DNA from: Bradyrhizobium nivariense
GTDB taxonomy: Bacteria > Pseudomonadota > Alphaproteobacteria > Rhizobiales > Xanthobacteraceae
Direction: 5' to 3'
Assembly: GCF_029846715.1 (NCBI RefSeq)
Contig: NZ_JARVWW010000001.1
Coordinates: 682,001 to 746,000, forward strand
DNA: 64,000 nucleotides
Below the pieces are notes generated by a model that had not been told where the DNA came from, did no database searches, and saw only the letters and a list, made by a program, of their open reading frames with translations. The position numbers and the translations under genes were made by a program. Shown here piece by piece: positions 41,286-50,317 of this stretch. Within the stretch, counting starts at the first letter, position 1. Every line of letters starts with the position of its first letter.

Positions 41286-41288
41286 ACT
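41261..41288. terminator. 28-bp perfect palindrome between convergent genes
   Basis: AGTATGGATGATCG followed by its exact reverse complement CGATCATCCATACT, no loop. It lies between the plus-strand 40654 gene and the minus-strand 41287 gene (covering its last two bases). Bidirectional terminator or protein-binding site. Confidence 0.55.
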
Positions 41289-41517
41289 ATGCAGGCTCAA
41301 CGCTGAGAATTCCGCTCAGCTCAACTTTGAACGCACGAGGAGGCTGCGGCTCGGCTCGCAGCTCTAGAACTATGCCACTTGCGCCCAGTCTCTCCGCATC
41401 CATCATGTGTTGTGTTGCGGTCGCCTGATCGATGTGCCCCGCTTCAACCAGAGTGGCCAGCAATTCCTTGTTAGCAGCTAACTGCGCGGTGATGACTTGC
41501 ATTCTCGTTTTCCCCAT
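41287..41517 (-). CDS. Hypothetical small protein
   Basis: 76 residues from ATG 41517 (MGKTRMQVITAQLAANKELL); ATG 41502 is an alternative with a purine run upstream. Helical LVEAGHIDQATATQHMMDAE, then RLGASGIVLELRAEPQPP and a terminal strand. Unknown. Confidence 0.45.
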   Translation of the reverse strand: MGKTRMQVITAQLAANKELLATLVEAGHIDQATATQHMMDAERLGASGIVLELRAEPQPPRAFKVELSGILSVEPA

Positions 41518-41607
41518 GCCGGAATCGGCAGGAAACAGATTGATCGAATAAAAGTCGCCGAACAACACCAGAGATGTCGCTCAAATCGCTAATCTTAGGC
41601 AGAGGCT

Positions 41608-41859
41608 CTACGCACGGAAATCATAAACTTCTTCCCCAGCCGAATCCGTCTGCGTACCAAAGATCGCATCAAAGGCCCGATCGATGGCCAGCTTATCCCA
41701 GCGCCGCACCCCGCCAATCATCTTTGGCTTGGGCATCTCCTCAGATGTTACCATGCGGTCAAACGCCTGTGGCGTCACTCCGATGTAGGCAGCGGCCCGC
41801 AAGCGCGAAAGCCCGCGGGGCCAGTGAGGAGTTGTATGCGGATGCGGGCTGTTGGTCAT
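41608..41859 (-). CDS. AlpA-like excisionase/regulator
   Basis: 83 residues from ATG 41859 (41865 possible). HWPRGLSRLRAAAYIGVTPQ, then AFDRMVTSEEMPKPKMIGGV and RRWDKLAIDRAFDAIFG: the winged-helix pattern of AlpA (AAxYIGVxxxxFxxMV...MPxPxxIGxxxRWD). In Gram-negative phage-inducible islands AlpA is the master regulator and excision factor; here it lies near the recombinase and is preceded by an inverted repeat. Confidence 0.85.
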   Translation of the reverse strand: MTNSPHPHTTPHWPRGLSRLRAAAYIGVTPQAFDRMVTSEEMPKPKMIGGVRRWDKLAIDRAFDAIFGTQTDSAGEEVYDFRA

Positions 41860-41903
41860 TATCATCGTCTAAACCAGCGAAGTACACTGGTCAAACGCAC
41901 AGA

Positions 41904-41924
41904 TTGTAGCGCTTCTGGCTACAA
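41904..41924. promoter_or_regulatory. Inverted repeat between KAP and AlpA-like genes
   Basis: TTGTAGC (41904-41910), loop GCTTCTG, GCTACAA (41918-41924). It lies after the KAP gene stop and before the AlpA-like start: terminator or operator. Confidence 0.5.
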
Positions 41925-41959
41925 CTTATCGCCTTCCACGCGCTCGCGGTGCCCGCCAA

Positions 41960-43660
41960 CTACCCGGCTGAAGCACCATCATTGCCGAGCGATACGCCGA
42001 ACTTACCTATGCGAATCTCGTTGAGCTTGGATTTATGCCCAATTCGGCGCAACGCTTCTTCAGCCTTAGCAATGATGGTCCTTTCATCATCAGTAGCGTT
42101 CGATATCTTCCGGTATTCAAGAGCAGCAAAGATGTATTGATCGCGCTCGTCTCCCGTAAGGCTTTCAAAAAGATGTTGGTAGCTTTCGACAGGCGTTGCC
42201 GCGAGAGACGCCTTGTCTGAACGGCCGTTATGCGCAGCGGCCAGAAGGTCACTTTCAAAATTGAACACCGGCTTTACAGCCTCCCTTCTACTTTCTGCAA
42301 TTTTTCGTATCCGCTCGTCGTCTATCTTCCGATAAAACGGGTCCTCCGCCAGCCAAAACGAGTCGCCGCCCCGCTCTTCAGCGAAATCAATCAACGATCC
42401 TGCATCGGCTTCGCGACCAATTTTTCTAAGTACGGAAATCGCCGCATCCAGATTAGCAATCGAGACCATCGGGAAATTCTCTCGAACCCCTTCGATGATT
42501 GCGTTGCAGACGTCATCCTCATTGTCAGAAAAACTCTCGTGAAATAGCCTCCACGAGCTCTGCAATGAACCCATCTTGCCCATCCTCAATTGGTTTTCTT
42601 CAACACTCCTCGCACTTGCCTCGATTCCCTCTAGGTCCAACACGCTGGTACTAACGAATTTCAACAGAGCGCCATCTAGATCGTCCGGCGTGCCCCAGCC
42701 GTAGCGCGCTAGGACAATGTCCCAGCGTTGCTCTTCTTCACTAGCTTGCGACTCGTCACCGTCTAGCCGGTGTTCTAGGTACCGGTGCATCTCTCCCTGC
42801 GACAGATACTCAAAGCGAGGAGGATTTGCACCGGCATCAAATTTACTCCAGCCAAACATCACCGTAGAATGGACAAACTGCCGCTGAACCTCCTCCCTGA
42901 ATTTGCTCATAGATGGCTCAAGCATTGCGATCAGGCGATGAATCTTCTTCAACACTCTGATGTTTGAAATTTCCAACGTTTCGCAATGCGCACGGACCAA
43001 CGCTGACGTCTTGTCCTTTCCATCGATGCCAATTGCGATGGCCTCGGCTGTCGTTGGCGCAAACACTAGTTTAGTGTCTATCGCTTTCTCGAAGTAATCG
43101 GAAAAGTCTTTCTTGCTTGCCTCATCCTTATCGAGCTGGCTTTGATTGAGCAGCAAAACAACTTTGCACGACCGCTGCTCACGAAGGAACGAGATTAAGC
43201 CCAGCACGTCCTTGACTGATAGCGCCGCTCCTTTTCTCTCCAGATCATCGATACAGACAAACTGACTGCGAATGGAAGAGAAGAACAGAGGCTGCGCCTT
43301 TGCCACGTAATTTCCCACTAGCGGCAGAGCGGTAGCAATACTAGCCAGTTGCTTGCTGCTTTTGAACGCAGCGTTCCCTCCGGACGACAGCCATTCAAAT
43401 CCGCTGCGTCCTTGCGGCGCAAGAATTTCCATGTTCTCGAATATCGCTGCCTTCAACGTGTCCAGAGAGTTGATGCCAAACATTGACACGTATGAGTAGC
43501 GCCACAGGCCTACTTTGCGCGCAATCCGTTGCCGGTCTAGTATAGCCTGCCATGTGTACGTCTTTCCGACCCCCCATTCGCCGCTGATGCAGAGAACTTC
43601 CGGCTCGCTTGCCTCAAGAAAACGTTCGATTTCTTTCCTGACGGAGTCTGTTGAAGTCAT
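41960..43660 (-). CDS. KAP-like P-loop NTPase (candidate anti-phage cargo)
   Basis: 566 residues from ATG 43660. Walker A GEWGVGKTYTWQAILD at about residue 27; Walker B VCIDDLERKG at about 135 with the DDLER signature of KAP/YobI-type STAND-like P-loop NTPases; KVVLLLNQSQLDKDEASKKD resembles sensor 1. The C-terminal 300 residues are helical and unassigned. KAP NTPases (for example PifA of plasmid F) exclude phages, and satellites often carry defence genes between regulators and structural genes, the position seen here. AT-rich. No membrane helices are obvious, unlike classical KAP members. Confidence 0.75.
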   Translation of the reverse strand: MTSTDSVRKEIERFLEASEPEVLCISGEWGVGKTYTWQAILDRQRIARKVGLWRYSYVSMFGINSLDTLKAAIFENMEILAPQGRSGFEWLSSGGNAAFKSSKQLASIATALPLVGNYVAKAQPLFFSSIRSQFVCIDDLERKGAALSVKDVLGLISFLREQRSCKVVLLLNQSQLDKDEASKKDFSDYFEKAIDTKLVFAPTTAEAIAIGIDGKDKTSALVRAHCETLEISNIRVLKKIHRLIAMLEPSMSKFREEVQRQFVHSTVMFGWSKFDAGANPPRFEYLSQGEMHRYLEHRLDGDESQASEEEQRWDIVLARYGWGTPDDLDGALLKFVSTSVLDLEGIEASARSVEENQLRMGKMGSLQSSWRLFHESFSDNEDDVCNAIIEGVRENFPMVSIANLDAAISVLRKIGREADAGSLIDFAEERGGDSFWLAEDPFYRKIDDERIRKIAESRREAVKPVFNFESDLLAAAHNGRSDKASLAATPVESYQHLFESLTGDERDQYIFAALEYRKISNATDDERTIIAKAEEALRRIGHKSKLNEIRIGKFGVSLGNDGASAG

Positions 43661-43827
43661 CCCGTACCCCCCGTACCACTTTGTGTCGATCAGTTTTTAA
43701 ATAGCGGTTCAGCCCGACAGCCGCCAGTTGCATCTGCAGCAAGCTAGCATATCAAATTGCTTCGTCGTGAAGCTTCAATACGCTCCAATTCTCTTGCTCG
43801 TCTCGATCGCCGGCAGATTTACTGCCA

Positions 43828-44523
43828 TCAGTCCTTGCTACAAATAATTAAGTCGACATAAGCCACGCTCATAATCAAAGCGTGGCTATGAGTGCCGTCG
43901 CCACCGGTTGAGCCGGTGTTTGCTCCAACACTACTAGTTAGTGCTGGAAACGAATTGTTACTCTGAATCACGTTAGCGGCCGAACCGACGAGATAACTAT
44001 GATTATGCGACGGCATGGAGGAAACGGTGATAGTTGTATTTTGAGTACCAATAGGATTGTTGAAGATCGTGCTGAAGGCATTTGTGCCGCCAGAGCTAGC
44101 CGTTCCGCTAACGACCCGTAACGCTTTGTCGTTGTGCGTTACCTGTTTTGTCCAATAGACAGGCGCGTTAGTCTGCTGAAACAACATCAACGTTCCGGAC
44201 GGGAACGTATTGTTTTGAACGTTGCCTTTGACGGCAGGCAACGCAATGAACACGTCCTTTGTACCGGCCGGGAAGTTTACGAGCGCGCCGCTGTTCGATG
44301 AACGGATAACGGTGGTGCGCTGCAGAATGTTCCCGGTCACCCATGTGCCGACTCCGACTTCCCAAGCTCCCCCCGGCAGCACAAAGGCGTACCAAGTGGT
44401 GTCGCCGTTTGACATCACCGAGTTGAATCGCTGATAACCGGCGGGAGCGCCACCCAGCGCAATAGCCCCGGTGCCCGTTGTTGTGGTGCTTTCGCGAACG
44501 CGATCTTCAAGAACCAATGACAT
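43828..44523 (-). CDS. Phage tail collar/tail-fibre-type protein
   Basis: 231 residues from ATG 44523 (MSLVLEDRVRESTTTTGTGA). The N-terminal module (DTTWYAFVLPGGAWEVGVGT, WVTGNILQRTTVIRSSNSGA) is shared by rhizobial phage fibres. The C-terminal half is a collar-like region with HNH-like histidines: SSMPSHNHSYLVGSAA, then GGDGTHSHALIMSVAYVDLI ending ICSKD. Such proteins sit at the tail tip and bind receptors. It lies beside the tape-measure gene. Confidence 0.75.
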   Translation of the reverse strand: MSLVLEDRVRESTTTTGTGAIALGGAPAGYQRFNSVMSNGDTTWYAFVLPGGAWEVGVGTWVTGNILQRTTVIRSSNSGALVNFPAGTKDVFIALPAVKGNVQNNTFPSGTLMLFQQTNAPVYWTKQVTHNDKALRVVSGTASSGGTNAFSTIFNNPIGTQNTTITVSSMPSHNHSYLVGSAANVIQSNNSFPALTSSVGANTGSTGGDGTHSHALIMSVAYVDLIICSKD

Positions 44524-44524
44524 G

Positions 44525-44716
44525 TTAGCTCTGCTCAGCGACGGTCTTCAGATTCTCCCACGCTGAGATGAAATCTCGCGCAGCGTCCGCAATCGCAGCG
44601 TTGCGGTCGTTGGCCGTAATTTCCTCGTAGGCCGCAGCGGCAAAGCTGCAAGCTAGTGCCTTTTCGATCCGGTCGAGTTGGGTGCGTGTAGCCTCGGTGT
44701 GTTCGGTGTTCGTCAT
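44525..44716 (-). CDS. Small hypothetical protein between tape measure and collar genes
   Basis: 63 residues from ATG 44716 (MTNTEHTEATRTQLDRIEKA). Helical: LACSFAAAAYEEITANDRNA then IADAARDFISAWENLKTVAE. One base separates its stop codon from the collar start region, indicating tight packing. Unknown. Confidence 0.55.
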   Translation of the reverse strand: MTNTEHTEATRTQLDRIEKALACSFAAAAYEEITANDRNAAIADAARDFISAWENLKTVAEQS

Positions 44717-44777
44717 CTTAAATGTCTTTCTGATAATGTTTGAACGGGTAGACCACAAATGATCTACCCGTTAGTGA

Positions 44778-47700
44778 CTAAGCAGCCTTCTGAGTTGAAC
44801 CCGGCACCCGCCGTTGGTTACTCGTCTGCCGGGTCGTCTCTTCAAGCCGTTTGATGCGATCTGCAACGTTATCGAGCTTGTCAGACAGTGAGCTAGCCAG
44901 CCCGTTGAACCCCTGAGTAAGCACGCGGACGACTTCGCTATTGTCATTCCTTGGAGGGCGACCGGTTTGATTGATGTACGAAAGTGCCCCGATAGTCGAC
45001 GCGTTTACGCTTGACGCCTTCGTAACGTGCTCACCACCGGCTAGCTTCGCAGTAACGCTATCGACACCACGAATGCCGTTAGACACAACACCGCCGCCCG
45101 CGTAGCCCGTGACCGATCCGTAGAGATCGCTGATTCCGCTATAATCGCCGCTCGCAAACTTGGCCATCCGCTCACGCATGGCCGTCCCTTGCGGGTCCGG
45201 GTCGGAATCTGCAGCGTTGATGATTCCCGTATCCGTTGTCGCCTTGTACAATGAGCTATTCATCAGGCCGTTGACGGTGTCGATTACAGTTTTGTAGATG
45301 TCACCGTAGCCAGTTGACGACGCGTAGAACGCCTTTGCTAGTTGCAACAGCGTCTGAGCGTCGTTCGTTACCTTCGATATTGCATCCTGATCGCCAGTAG
45401 CCGCCTTGGCCGCGTCGCTGTTGAACGCGCTCTGCGCATATTTCAACTGATCTTCCGGAGACAGAGTCGATAGGCTGCCAGTTTTCACCGAATCCAAAAA
45501 GTCTTGGTACGACTTGATGACGGCTTGATTTGCTTTGTCAACGATCGATTGACGTTGCGCCGCAAGGCTCTTTTCAAGCTCAACGATCGCAAATCCACCC
45601 GCCTTCATTTCGTCGGCACGCTGCTTGTTCGCCTGCAAATCGAATGCTTGGATTTGTCCGGCCGTGGTGTTTGTGTTGATGCCGGCTAGTTGAGCCTGCA
45701 AGGTAAAGTCAGCCTGTCGTTGCGCTTGCGCGTCCCTGTTAGCTTGGATTTGCTGCTGCCGTTTTTGCTCCGCTTCTTGTCGCTTCTTCTCCTCTTCATC
45801 GTCACCGCCAAAGAGAGATGTCAATAGAGACGCGCCGATTTCTATCCCGCCCTGAACATAGTTTCCGGACATCAAGGCGTTGATACCGCCTGACATCAGC
45901 GAGCTAGAAAGGTTTTTCATCGAGGCGCCAAGAGAGTCCATGACAGACTTTCCGCTTTTGAGAGCCCCCACGAAATCGTTTGCGAACGCGCCTGCCATCT
46001 GGCGGACGCTGTCGCCAATCGATTTCATCGTATCATTCATACGAATGGCCGCGGCCTCCGACGAATTCAACGCGGCCGGAATGTCGTCGCCGTATACTTT
46101 CTGAAGTTGATTGGCAATTTTTACATCTTCGGGACTCGCAAAGGCGAGTTGCTGGCCGCGTTTGATATCAGATGCAACCTGCGCTCTGGCCAGCGCATCG
46201 GCTGCCGAAGCGGCGGCTTCTTTCAGCTTGGTGAACTTGGCAACTTGGTCCTCCGTTTCCTTGCCGCCGTTTGCCAGCACAGCCGCAGTTTCCGCGGCCT
46301 CTGCCCTGAACTTTGCTAGTTCGCCAGCACCAAGGCCAACAGCCTTAGCGTCCGCATCTTGCTGCAACACGTGCTTCTGAAGAGAATTGATGGCGCGGTC
46401 TACCGCGTCGTTGTATTCCTGCGTTGCCTGTGTGGCCTGCTTAATTTCGTTGGACGAGTCCTTTCGAAGAAAGTCCGAAATTCCGGTAGTTTGCGTGCGA
46501 GCCGCAGCAACGGAATTCGGATTCGACAGGCCGGAGGTAAAACCAGCCGGATAAGAACTAGTCGTTGGTGCAGGCCCGTTCAGATGGTCCGAAACCGCGC
46601 CGCCAACCTGCCCAGCGATCTTGAACGCCGCTGGAGTCAGGGCATTGACAGAAGAACTCCACGCGGTCTTGAGCCAACCCGGAATCTCAATGCTGCTAAT
46701 CTTGTTCGCGAATCTTTCGAGTCCGCTCAACGCCGCAGCAATGTCTTCAACGATCGTCACCCATGCGCGATGAAGCGCCATGCCGCCTGCTGTGATGGTG
46801 TCCTGAAAAGGAATCCATCGTTCAGACAGAATCTTGACCGCGTCGTCGTATCGGTTCTTCAACGCCGTAGCGTCGTCGATGTCCTTTTGATTGACCAGCT
46901 TTGTCGCCGCGATCTTGTCGGCTGACTCCTGCATCTGCAAGAAGTAGTCGCTGTTTTGGCGGAACGCTTCCAACTGATCAGGCGAAGCGAACGTTGCCGC
47001 GATATCCAACGCAGCAAGCTTTTTGCCTTCGTCGGTCATCTGCTTTAGCAAATCCAGAACGGCGCGGTACTTCGCTTCCGTCCCTATCGCGTCGCTAAAC
47101 TTGTCGACTCCTGTATTCGTATCGAGATTGCCGACATCAATATGAGCGTCAATCTTCTTCTGAAGATCGCTGCCACCCAACTTGTCGGTGCTGACGCTGT
47201 AGAACTTCTTCAGAAGGTCGGTAGCGTCAGAAATTTTACCGCCCGCGTCCTCGAAGCTCTTACCAACACGCTGCATGTATTCCGGCGTAACGCCAACCGA
47301 CAGCGCGTCCTTAGAAATATTGCTGTACTGCTCTAGCTTCTCGCCTGCAGACGACCACGCGAATTCAATGAGCTTAACCGCGTCAAGAACAAGCAGAATC
47401 GGTCCGGCCATTCTGAGCATGACAGCCAGGAACGAGAGCAATCGGCCCGTGAGGGTCAATGTCGCGGCGCCTGCCAGTCCCGTGAACCCGGTAAACCCAG
47501 CCATTGCCGTTCCGGCCGTTGTCACAGCGCCAGCGATCGGCGCGAAGGCCGGACCTAGCCGAGCGATGGACGCAGCCCCGGCTACAGCCGCAGTGCCTAG
47601 CCCCTGTATGCCCACTGTGGTGGCCGCTGCAGCCGTGCCGATAGCGGCGACGCCAGTTGTAACGCCGGCATTCACGAGCCCGCGGAACGCCGGGGAAAGC

Positions 47701-48116
47701 ACGTATGCGGCCTCTGCGGCCTGCTTAAGATGGTTCGCGACGCTAGCGGCCTCGATACCGGTCTTATTGAATCCTTCTTTGGCGTTGTCGTTGGCCGCGC
47801 CAACCTCGCCGTACTTCTCTTTCAGCAACGCAAGATTTGCGTTGTATTTTTCTTGCGTGATAAGACCCTGCGCCAGAGCATCGTTAAGGGTGCGAGTCCC
47901 CTTCTCGATTGCGTTCTGAGACTTGGCGACCGGGTCTAGAGATTGATGGAGTTTTGTCCAGGCAGCATCAGCGGAGAGGGCGCGCTTGGCATTAGTGTCT
48001 GTGACCGTGGCGAGGGAGTTGCTTGCATCGGCAAGCTTGTTAAGTTTTCCGGTCTGTTCGTCGATACCGGTAGAGGTGGCGCTGATTGTTAAGCGCCTGA
48101 CGACTTCGTTAGCCAA
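44778..48116 (-). CDS. Tape-measure protein (element B)
   Basis: 1112 residues. It starts MANEVVRRLTISATSTGIDE. Coiled-coil N-terminus, then hydrophobic Ala/Gly/Thr-rich segments (about residues 155-260: GVTTGVAAIGTAAAATTVGI, AGFTGFTGLAGAATLTLTG), a long helical middle, and a C-terminal GGVVSNGIRGVDSVTAKLAG then GEHVTKASSVNASTIGALSY block typical of tail-length proteins. By the common estimate of ~0.15 nm per residue this would specify a tail of roughly 165 nm. It overlaps the 97-residue gene by eight bases. Confidence 0.85.
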   Translation of the reverse strand: MANEVVRRLTISATSTGIDEQTGKLNKLADASNSLATVTDTNAKRALSADAAWTKLHQSLDPVAKSQNAIEKGTRTLNDALAQGLITQEKYNANLALLKEKYGEVGAANDNAKEGFNKTGIEAASVANHLKQAAEAAYVLSPAFRGLVNAGVTTGVAAIGTAAAATTVGIQGLGTAAVAGAASIARLGPAFAPIAGAVTTAGTAMAGFTGFTGLAGAATLTLTGRLLSFLAVMLRMAGPILLVLDAVKLIEFAWSSAGEKLEQYSNISKDALSVGVTPEYMQRVGKSFEDAGGKISDATDLLKKFYSVSTDKLGGSDLQKKIDAHIDVGNLDTNTGVDKFSDAIGTEAKYRAVLDLLKQMTDEGKKLAALDIAATFASPDQLEAFRQNSDYFLQMQESADKIAATKLVNQKDIDDATALKNRYDDAVKILSERWIPFQDTITAGGMALHRAWVTIVEDIAAALSGLERFANKISSIEIPGWLKTAWSSSVNALTPAAFKIAGQVGGAVSDHLNGPAPTTSSYPAGFTSGLSNPNSVAAARTQTTGISDFLRKDSSNEIKQATQATQEYNDAVDRAINSLQKHVLQQDADAKAVGLGAGELAKFRAEAAETAAVLANGGKETEDQVAKFTKLKEAAASAADALARAQVASDIKRGQQLAFASPEDVKIANQLQKVYGDDIPAALNSSEAAAIRMNDTMKSIGDSVRQMAGAFANDFVGALKSGKSVMDSLGASMKNLSSSLMSGGINALMSGNYVQGGIEIGASLLTSLFGGDDEEEKKRQEAEQKRQQQIQANRDAQAQRQADFTLQAQLAGINTNTTAGQIQAFDLQANKQRADEMKAGGFAIVELEKSLAAQRQSIVDKANQAVIKSYQDFLDSVKTGSLSTLSPEDQLKYAQSAFNSDAAKAATGDQDAISKVTNDAQTLLQLAKAFYASSTGYGDIYKTVIDTVNGLMNSSLYKATTDTGIINAADSDPDPQGTAMRERMAKFASGDYSGISDLYGSVTGYAGGGVVSNGIRGVDSVTAKLAGGEHVTKASSVNASTIGALSYINQTGRPPRNDNSEVVRVLTQGFNGLASSLSDKLDNVADRIKRLEETTRQTSNQRRVPGSTQKAA

Positions 48117-48402
48117 CTTGTTTGAGTCCTAAGCCGCGCTTTAACAGGGTTTCTTGATATGCAGAGAGGCCGGCGCGTAGGCCAACCCCGTGGCCGCTGC
48201 CGAATGCATCGTGAAATCGTTTGTGAATAGCGGTCAAAGCGCTTGATAAAGAACGCTTCGCATCTGCCGCGATTCTGCCGATTTGGGTGTCGTCGAAGCC
48301 TTCGGGGAACTCACTTATGATAGATTGGGCAACTTCGCGTCCGTGCGTCATCCCGGCATCGTAGTGCCAGTATGCCAGCGCCGCTTTCTGCTTGGGGGTC
48401 AT
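48109..48402 (-). CDS. Hypothetical protein before the tape measure
   Basis: 97 residues, ATG 48402 (MTPKQKAALAYWHYDAGMTH). Helical: GREVAQSIISEFPEGFDDTQ, LSSALTAIHKRFHDAFGSGH. In its place phages carry tape-measure chaperones (the G/GT pair), but no frameshift site or matching motif was found. Overlaps the next gene, so is coupled to it. Confidence 0.5.
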   Translation of the reverse strand: MTPKQKAALAYWHYDAGMTHGREVAQSIISEFPEGFDDTQIGRIAADAKRSLSSALTAIHKRFHDAFGSGHGVGLRAGLSAYQETLLKRGLGLKQVG

Positions 48403-48412
48403 CTGGTCACAC

Positions 48413-48796
48413 CTAAAAATACTTTGCGGCTGGGTCTTCAGGGTCCTTCTCTTCCGGCATCATTACTTTCGATGCATCGGAGGGCGAGCCACCCATGGAA
48501 TTCAACATCATTCTGAGAAGATTCAGAGCCTTTACGCCAACGTCTTCGCCCCCGATTTGCCGCGCAAGCAGCCCGCTTGCCATTGCCACTAGCGTCCGGT
48601 GCGATCGGTTGAGCCAGGGCAGATCAGCGGCAAGTGTGTCCCACGCTTCCTGCTCGTGCGGCTTACACAACCATTTCGGTGGCTTGCCTAACGGACCCAA
48701 GCCGTTTGGCTCTTTGCGACCCGAAAATCGTTTTGGGTTTTTGAGGGTGCGGCCGGTCGCCCGGGCTTTAGTGAGAGGAACGCGTGCGCGTGCCAT
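48413..48796 (-). CDS. Small terminase subunit (P27-like)
   Basis: 127 residues. Basic N-terminus (KARATGRTLKNPKRFSGRKE), then PPKWLCKPHEQEAWDTLAAD, LPWLNRSHRTLVAMASGLLA and SGLLARQI, ending KDPEDPAAKYF. The G-x-P-P-x-W-L-x-x-x-x-x-x-A-W-x-x-L order is the P27-type terminase small subunit, which binds DNA at the packaging start. No large subunit follows: a satellite hallmark. Confidence 0.75.
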   Translation of the reverse strand: MARARVPLTKARATGRTLKNPKRFSGRKEPNGLGPLGKPPKWLCKPHEQEAWDTLAADLPWLNRSHRTLVAMASGLLARQIGGEDVGVKALNLLRMMLNSMGGSPSDASKVMMPEEKDPEDPAAKYF

Positions 48797-48992
48797 TGAT
48801 AATCATTCCTTTGACATAAATTCAGTGTGGGGACTCCAATCGCAGCCGCGAGTCCGATGGCCCATGTCGGTGCTAGCTCCCAAGGGCGCCCACCTATTTT
48901 GGGTCCCCCCTACGCGTAGGGAATACTTGCGGCGTGCGCCCCTGTCGGGAGCCCGTTCGAAACCAAACAGGAGCGCAGCCGCGGAAGCAGAG
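48797..48992. other. Gene-free 196-base gap with a 14-bp palindrome
   Basis: Between TerS and the prohead protease, where the capsid, portal and large-terminase genes would be expected. Contains CCCTACGCGTAGGG (48908-48921), a perfect palindrome. No gene is seen; possible deletion scar, promoter or packaging site. Confidence 0.5.
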
Positions 48993-49757
48993 CTATTTAA
49001 ATAAGGTCGATCTTGCTTGCCGTTGGAGCCGCTCGGTTTCTTCCGTCTGGGCCCGATTGGATTCCTCAATCGTAGGCCACCTAATCTTGCGAGGCGGTTC
49101 GCGATCTCCGTAGGTCGCAGCAATGCTTGCCTTGAGCTTCCGCACCGTGCGGCCCACCTTGCCAAGCGTGCGAGAGGCATTGAAGAACATCGATCGCGAT
49201 CCAGCTACTGGCTTCGGCGTTACTGTCTTGTCGGCGACCATCGCGAAGGCGTTTTCACCAGCAGCGCCTTCTTTGCAAAGCGTAATCTCGTTCAGACGCG
49301 CATGCGTGATCACTCGGACTGATTGGCCCGCGATCGTCTCACGGTGTTCTGACAAAATGTCGGAGCCGTGCGACATAGCCGAACGGCTGTCCACTTTACA
49401 CATTCGCGCGAGAACGTAGCCGTTTTTGCATCGCCCAAGGTCGAGACGAAATTGCGCGCCGTCATCATCGATCATCAGTTCAAGCGAATCATCCGTACTG
49501 CCAACTTCTGTTGAACCTTCGTGGTCCACCCAGAAGCCGACACGTAATTTAGCCACGTTGCCGAAGCATCCGGGCTGCAGCATCACGATATCGCCTTTGT
49601 ACGGGAACGGCACGTTGAACGCTACGAATTGACCATCAAGCGCAAGGTCATCGACCACGTCAAATATCGCGTTCATGGCGCCGTCGCATTGGATACGGCA
49701 AGCTCGCGCCTCGCTGCGTTCAAGGGAGCGCAGATCGGCCGGATCAATATCGATCAT
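48993..49757 (-). CDS. HK97-type prohead protease (S78-like)
   Basis: 254 residues from ATG 49757. Core VMLQPGCFGNVAKLRVGFWV, then DHEGSTEVGSTDDSLELMID (putative catalytic His in W-x-D-H-E-G), SRSAMSHGSDILSEH with candidate Ser, and HARLNEITLCKEGAAGENAF, the strand that ends the HK97-protease fold. The C-terminal 75 residues are basic and probably disordered. Such enzymes trim capsid scaffolds. There is no capsid gene beside it. The next gene overlaps its start by four bases. Confidence 0.65.
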   Translation of the reverse strand: MIDIDPADLRSLERSEARACRIQCDGAMNAIFDVVDDLALDGQFVAFNVPFPYKGDIVMLQPGCFGNVAKLRVGFWVDHEGSTEVGSTDDSLELMIDDDGAQFRLDLGRCKNGYVLARMCKVDSRSAMSHGSDILSEHRETIAGQSVRVITHARLNEITLCKEGAAGENAFAMVADKTVTPKPVAGSRSMFFNASRTLGKVGRTVRKLKASIAATYGDREPPRKIRWPTIEESNRAQTEETERLQRQARSTLFK

Positions 49758-50317
49758 TGAAACTCTTTCGGCATCGAAGACAAATAGCCTGCCTCAATAA
49801 AGTCCTGCATGCCGTAGAAAAATGTTCCAGAACGATCTCTGGCGTCTCCTAGCCCGTTAATGAAAACGTGCGGTAGACTGCTTATGCTGGCCCCTGTGTC
49901 TTGAATTTTATCCAAGTACTTGTGGTAAGCTTGCTGGGCAGAGTGGAGATCGGAAAACGCTTTCGCGAAGGCTTTTCCAAGTCTCGTAACCTCCGGCTCC
50001 TCCGCTTGGCACAGCAGCCTTGATGCAACGCCTCGCTCTTTGGCAATGAGGCCATCAAAGATCGCGATGGATTTATTGATGATTTGCATTTCTTGAAGCA
50101 TTTCACCAAGGCTCACCATGTCCGGGCGAGTGTCAGGTAGCACCGCTTCGCCCATAATAGCGCGCACTCGGTTGTCTGCAGCGTTCCCATCACTTGGCGA
50201 TTCCCGCGCCATCTTAGCGCGCATGTTTGCAATATTGGTGGCGAGTACCGTCTTCTTGGTGAATTCGTCGCTTCGTTTGCTCTGCAATTCAGAGAGCCGT
50301 GGCGTATGAAATTTCAT
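49754..50317 (-). CDS. Hypothetical helical protein (scaffold-like)
   Basis: 187 residues. KTVLATNIANMRAKMARESP, then EMLQEMQIINKSIAIFDGLI and KAFAKAFSDLHSAQQAYHKY: predicted coiled coils in the middle. It is coupled by four-base overlaps to both the gene before (MerR-like, 50314) and after (prohead protease). Could be a scaffold or protease partner. Confidence 0.5.
   Translation of the reverse strand: MKFHTPRLSELQSKRSDEFTKKTVLATNIANMRAKMARESPSDGNAADNRVRAIMGEAVLPDTRPDMVSLGEMLQEMQIINKSIAIFDGLIAKERGVASRLLCQAEEPEVTRLGKAFAKAFSDLHSAQQAYHKYLDKIQDTGASISSLPHVFINGLGDARDRSGTFFYGMQDFIEAGYLSSMPKEFQ

Noticed and set aside
48803..49180. 125-codon minus-strand frame overlapping the protease 3' end
   Set aside because: Overlaps the protease C-terminal coding region in another frame and has no family pattern.
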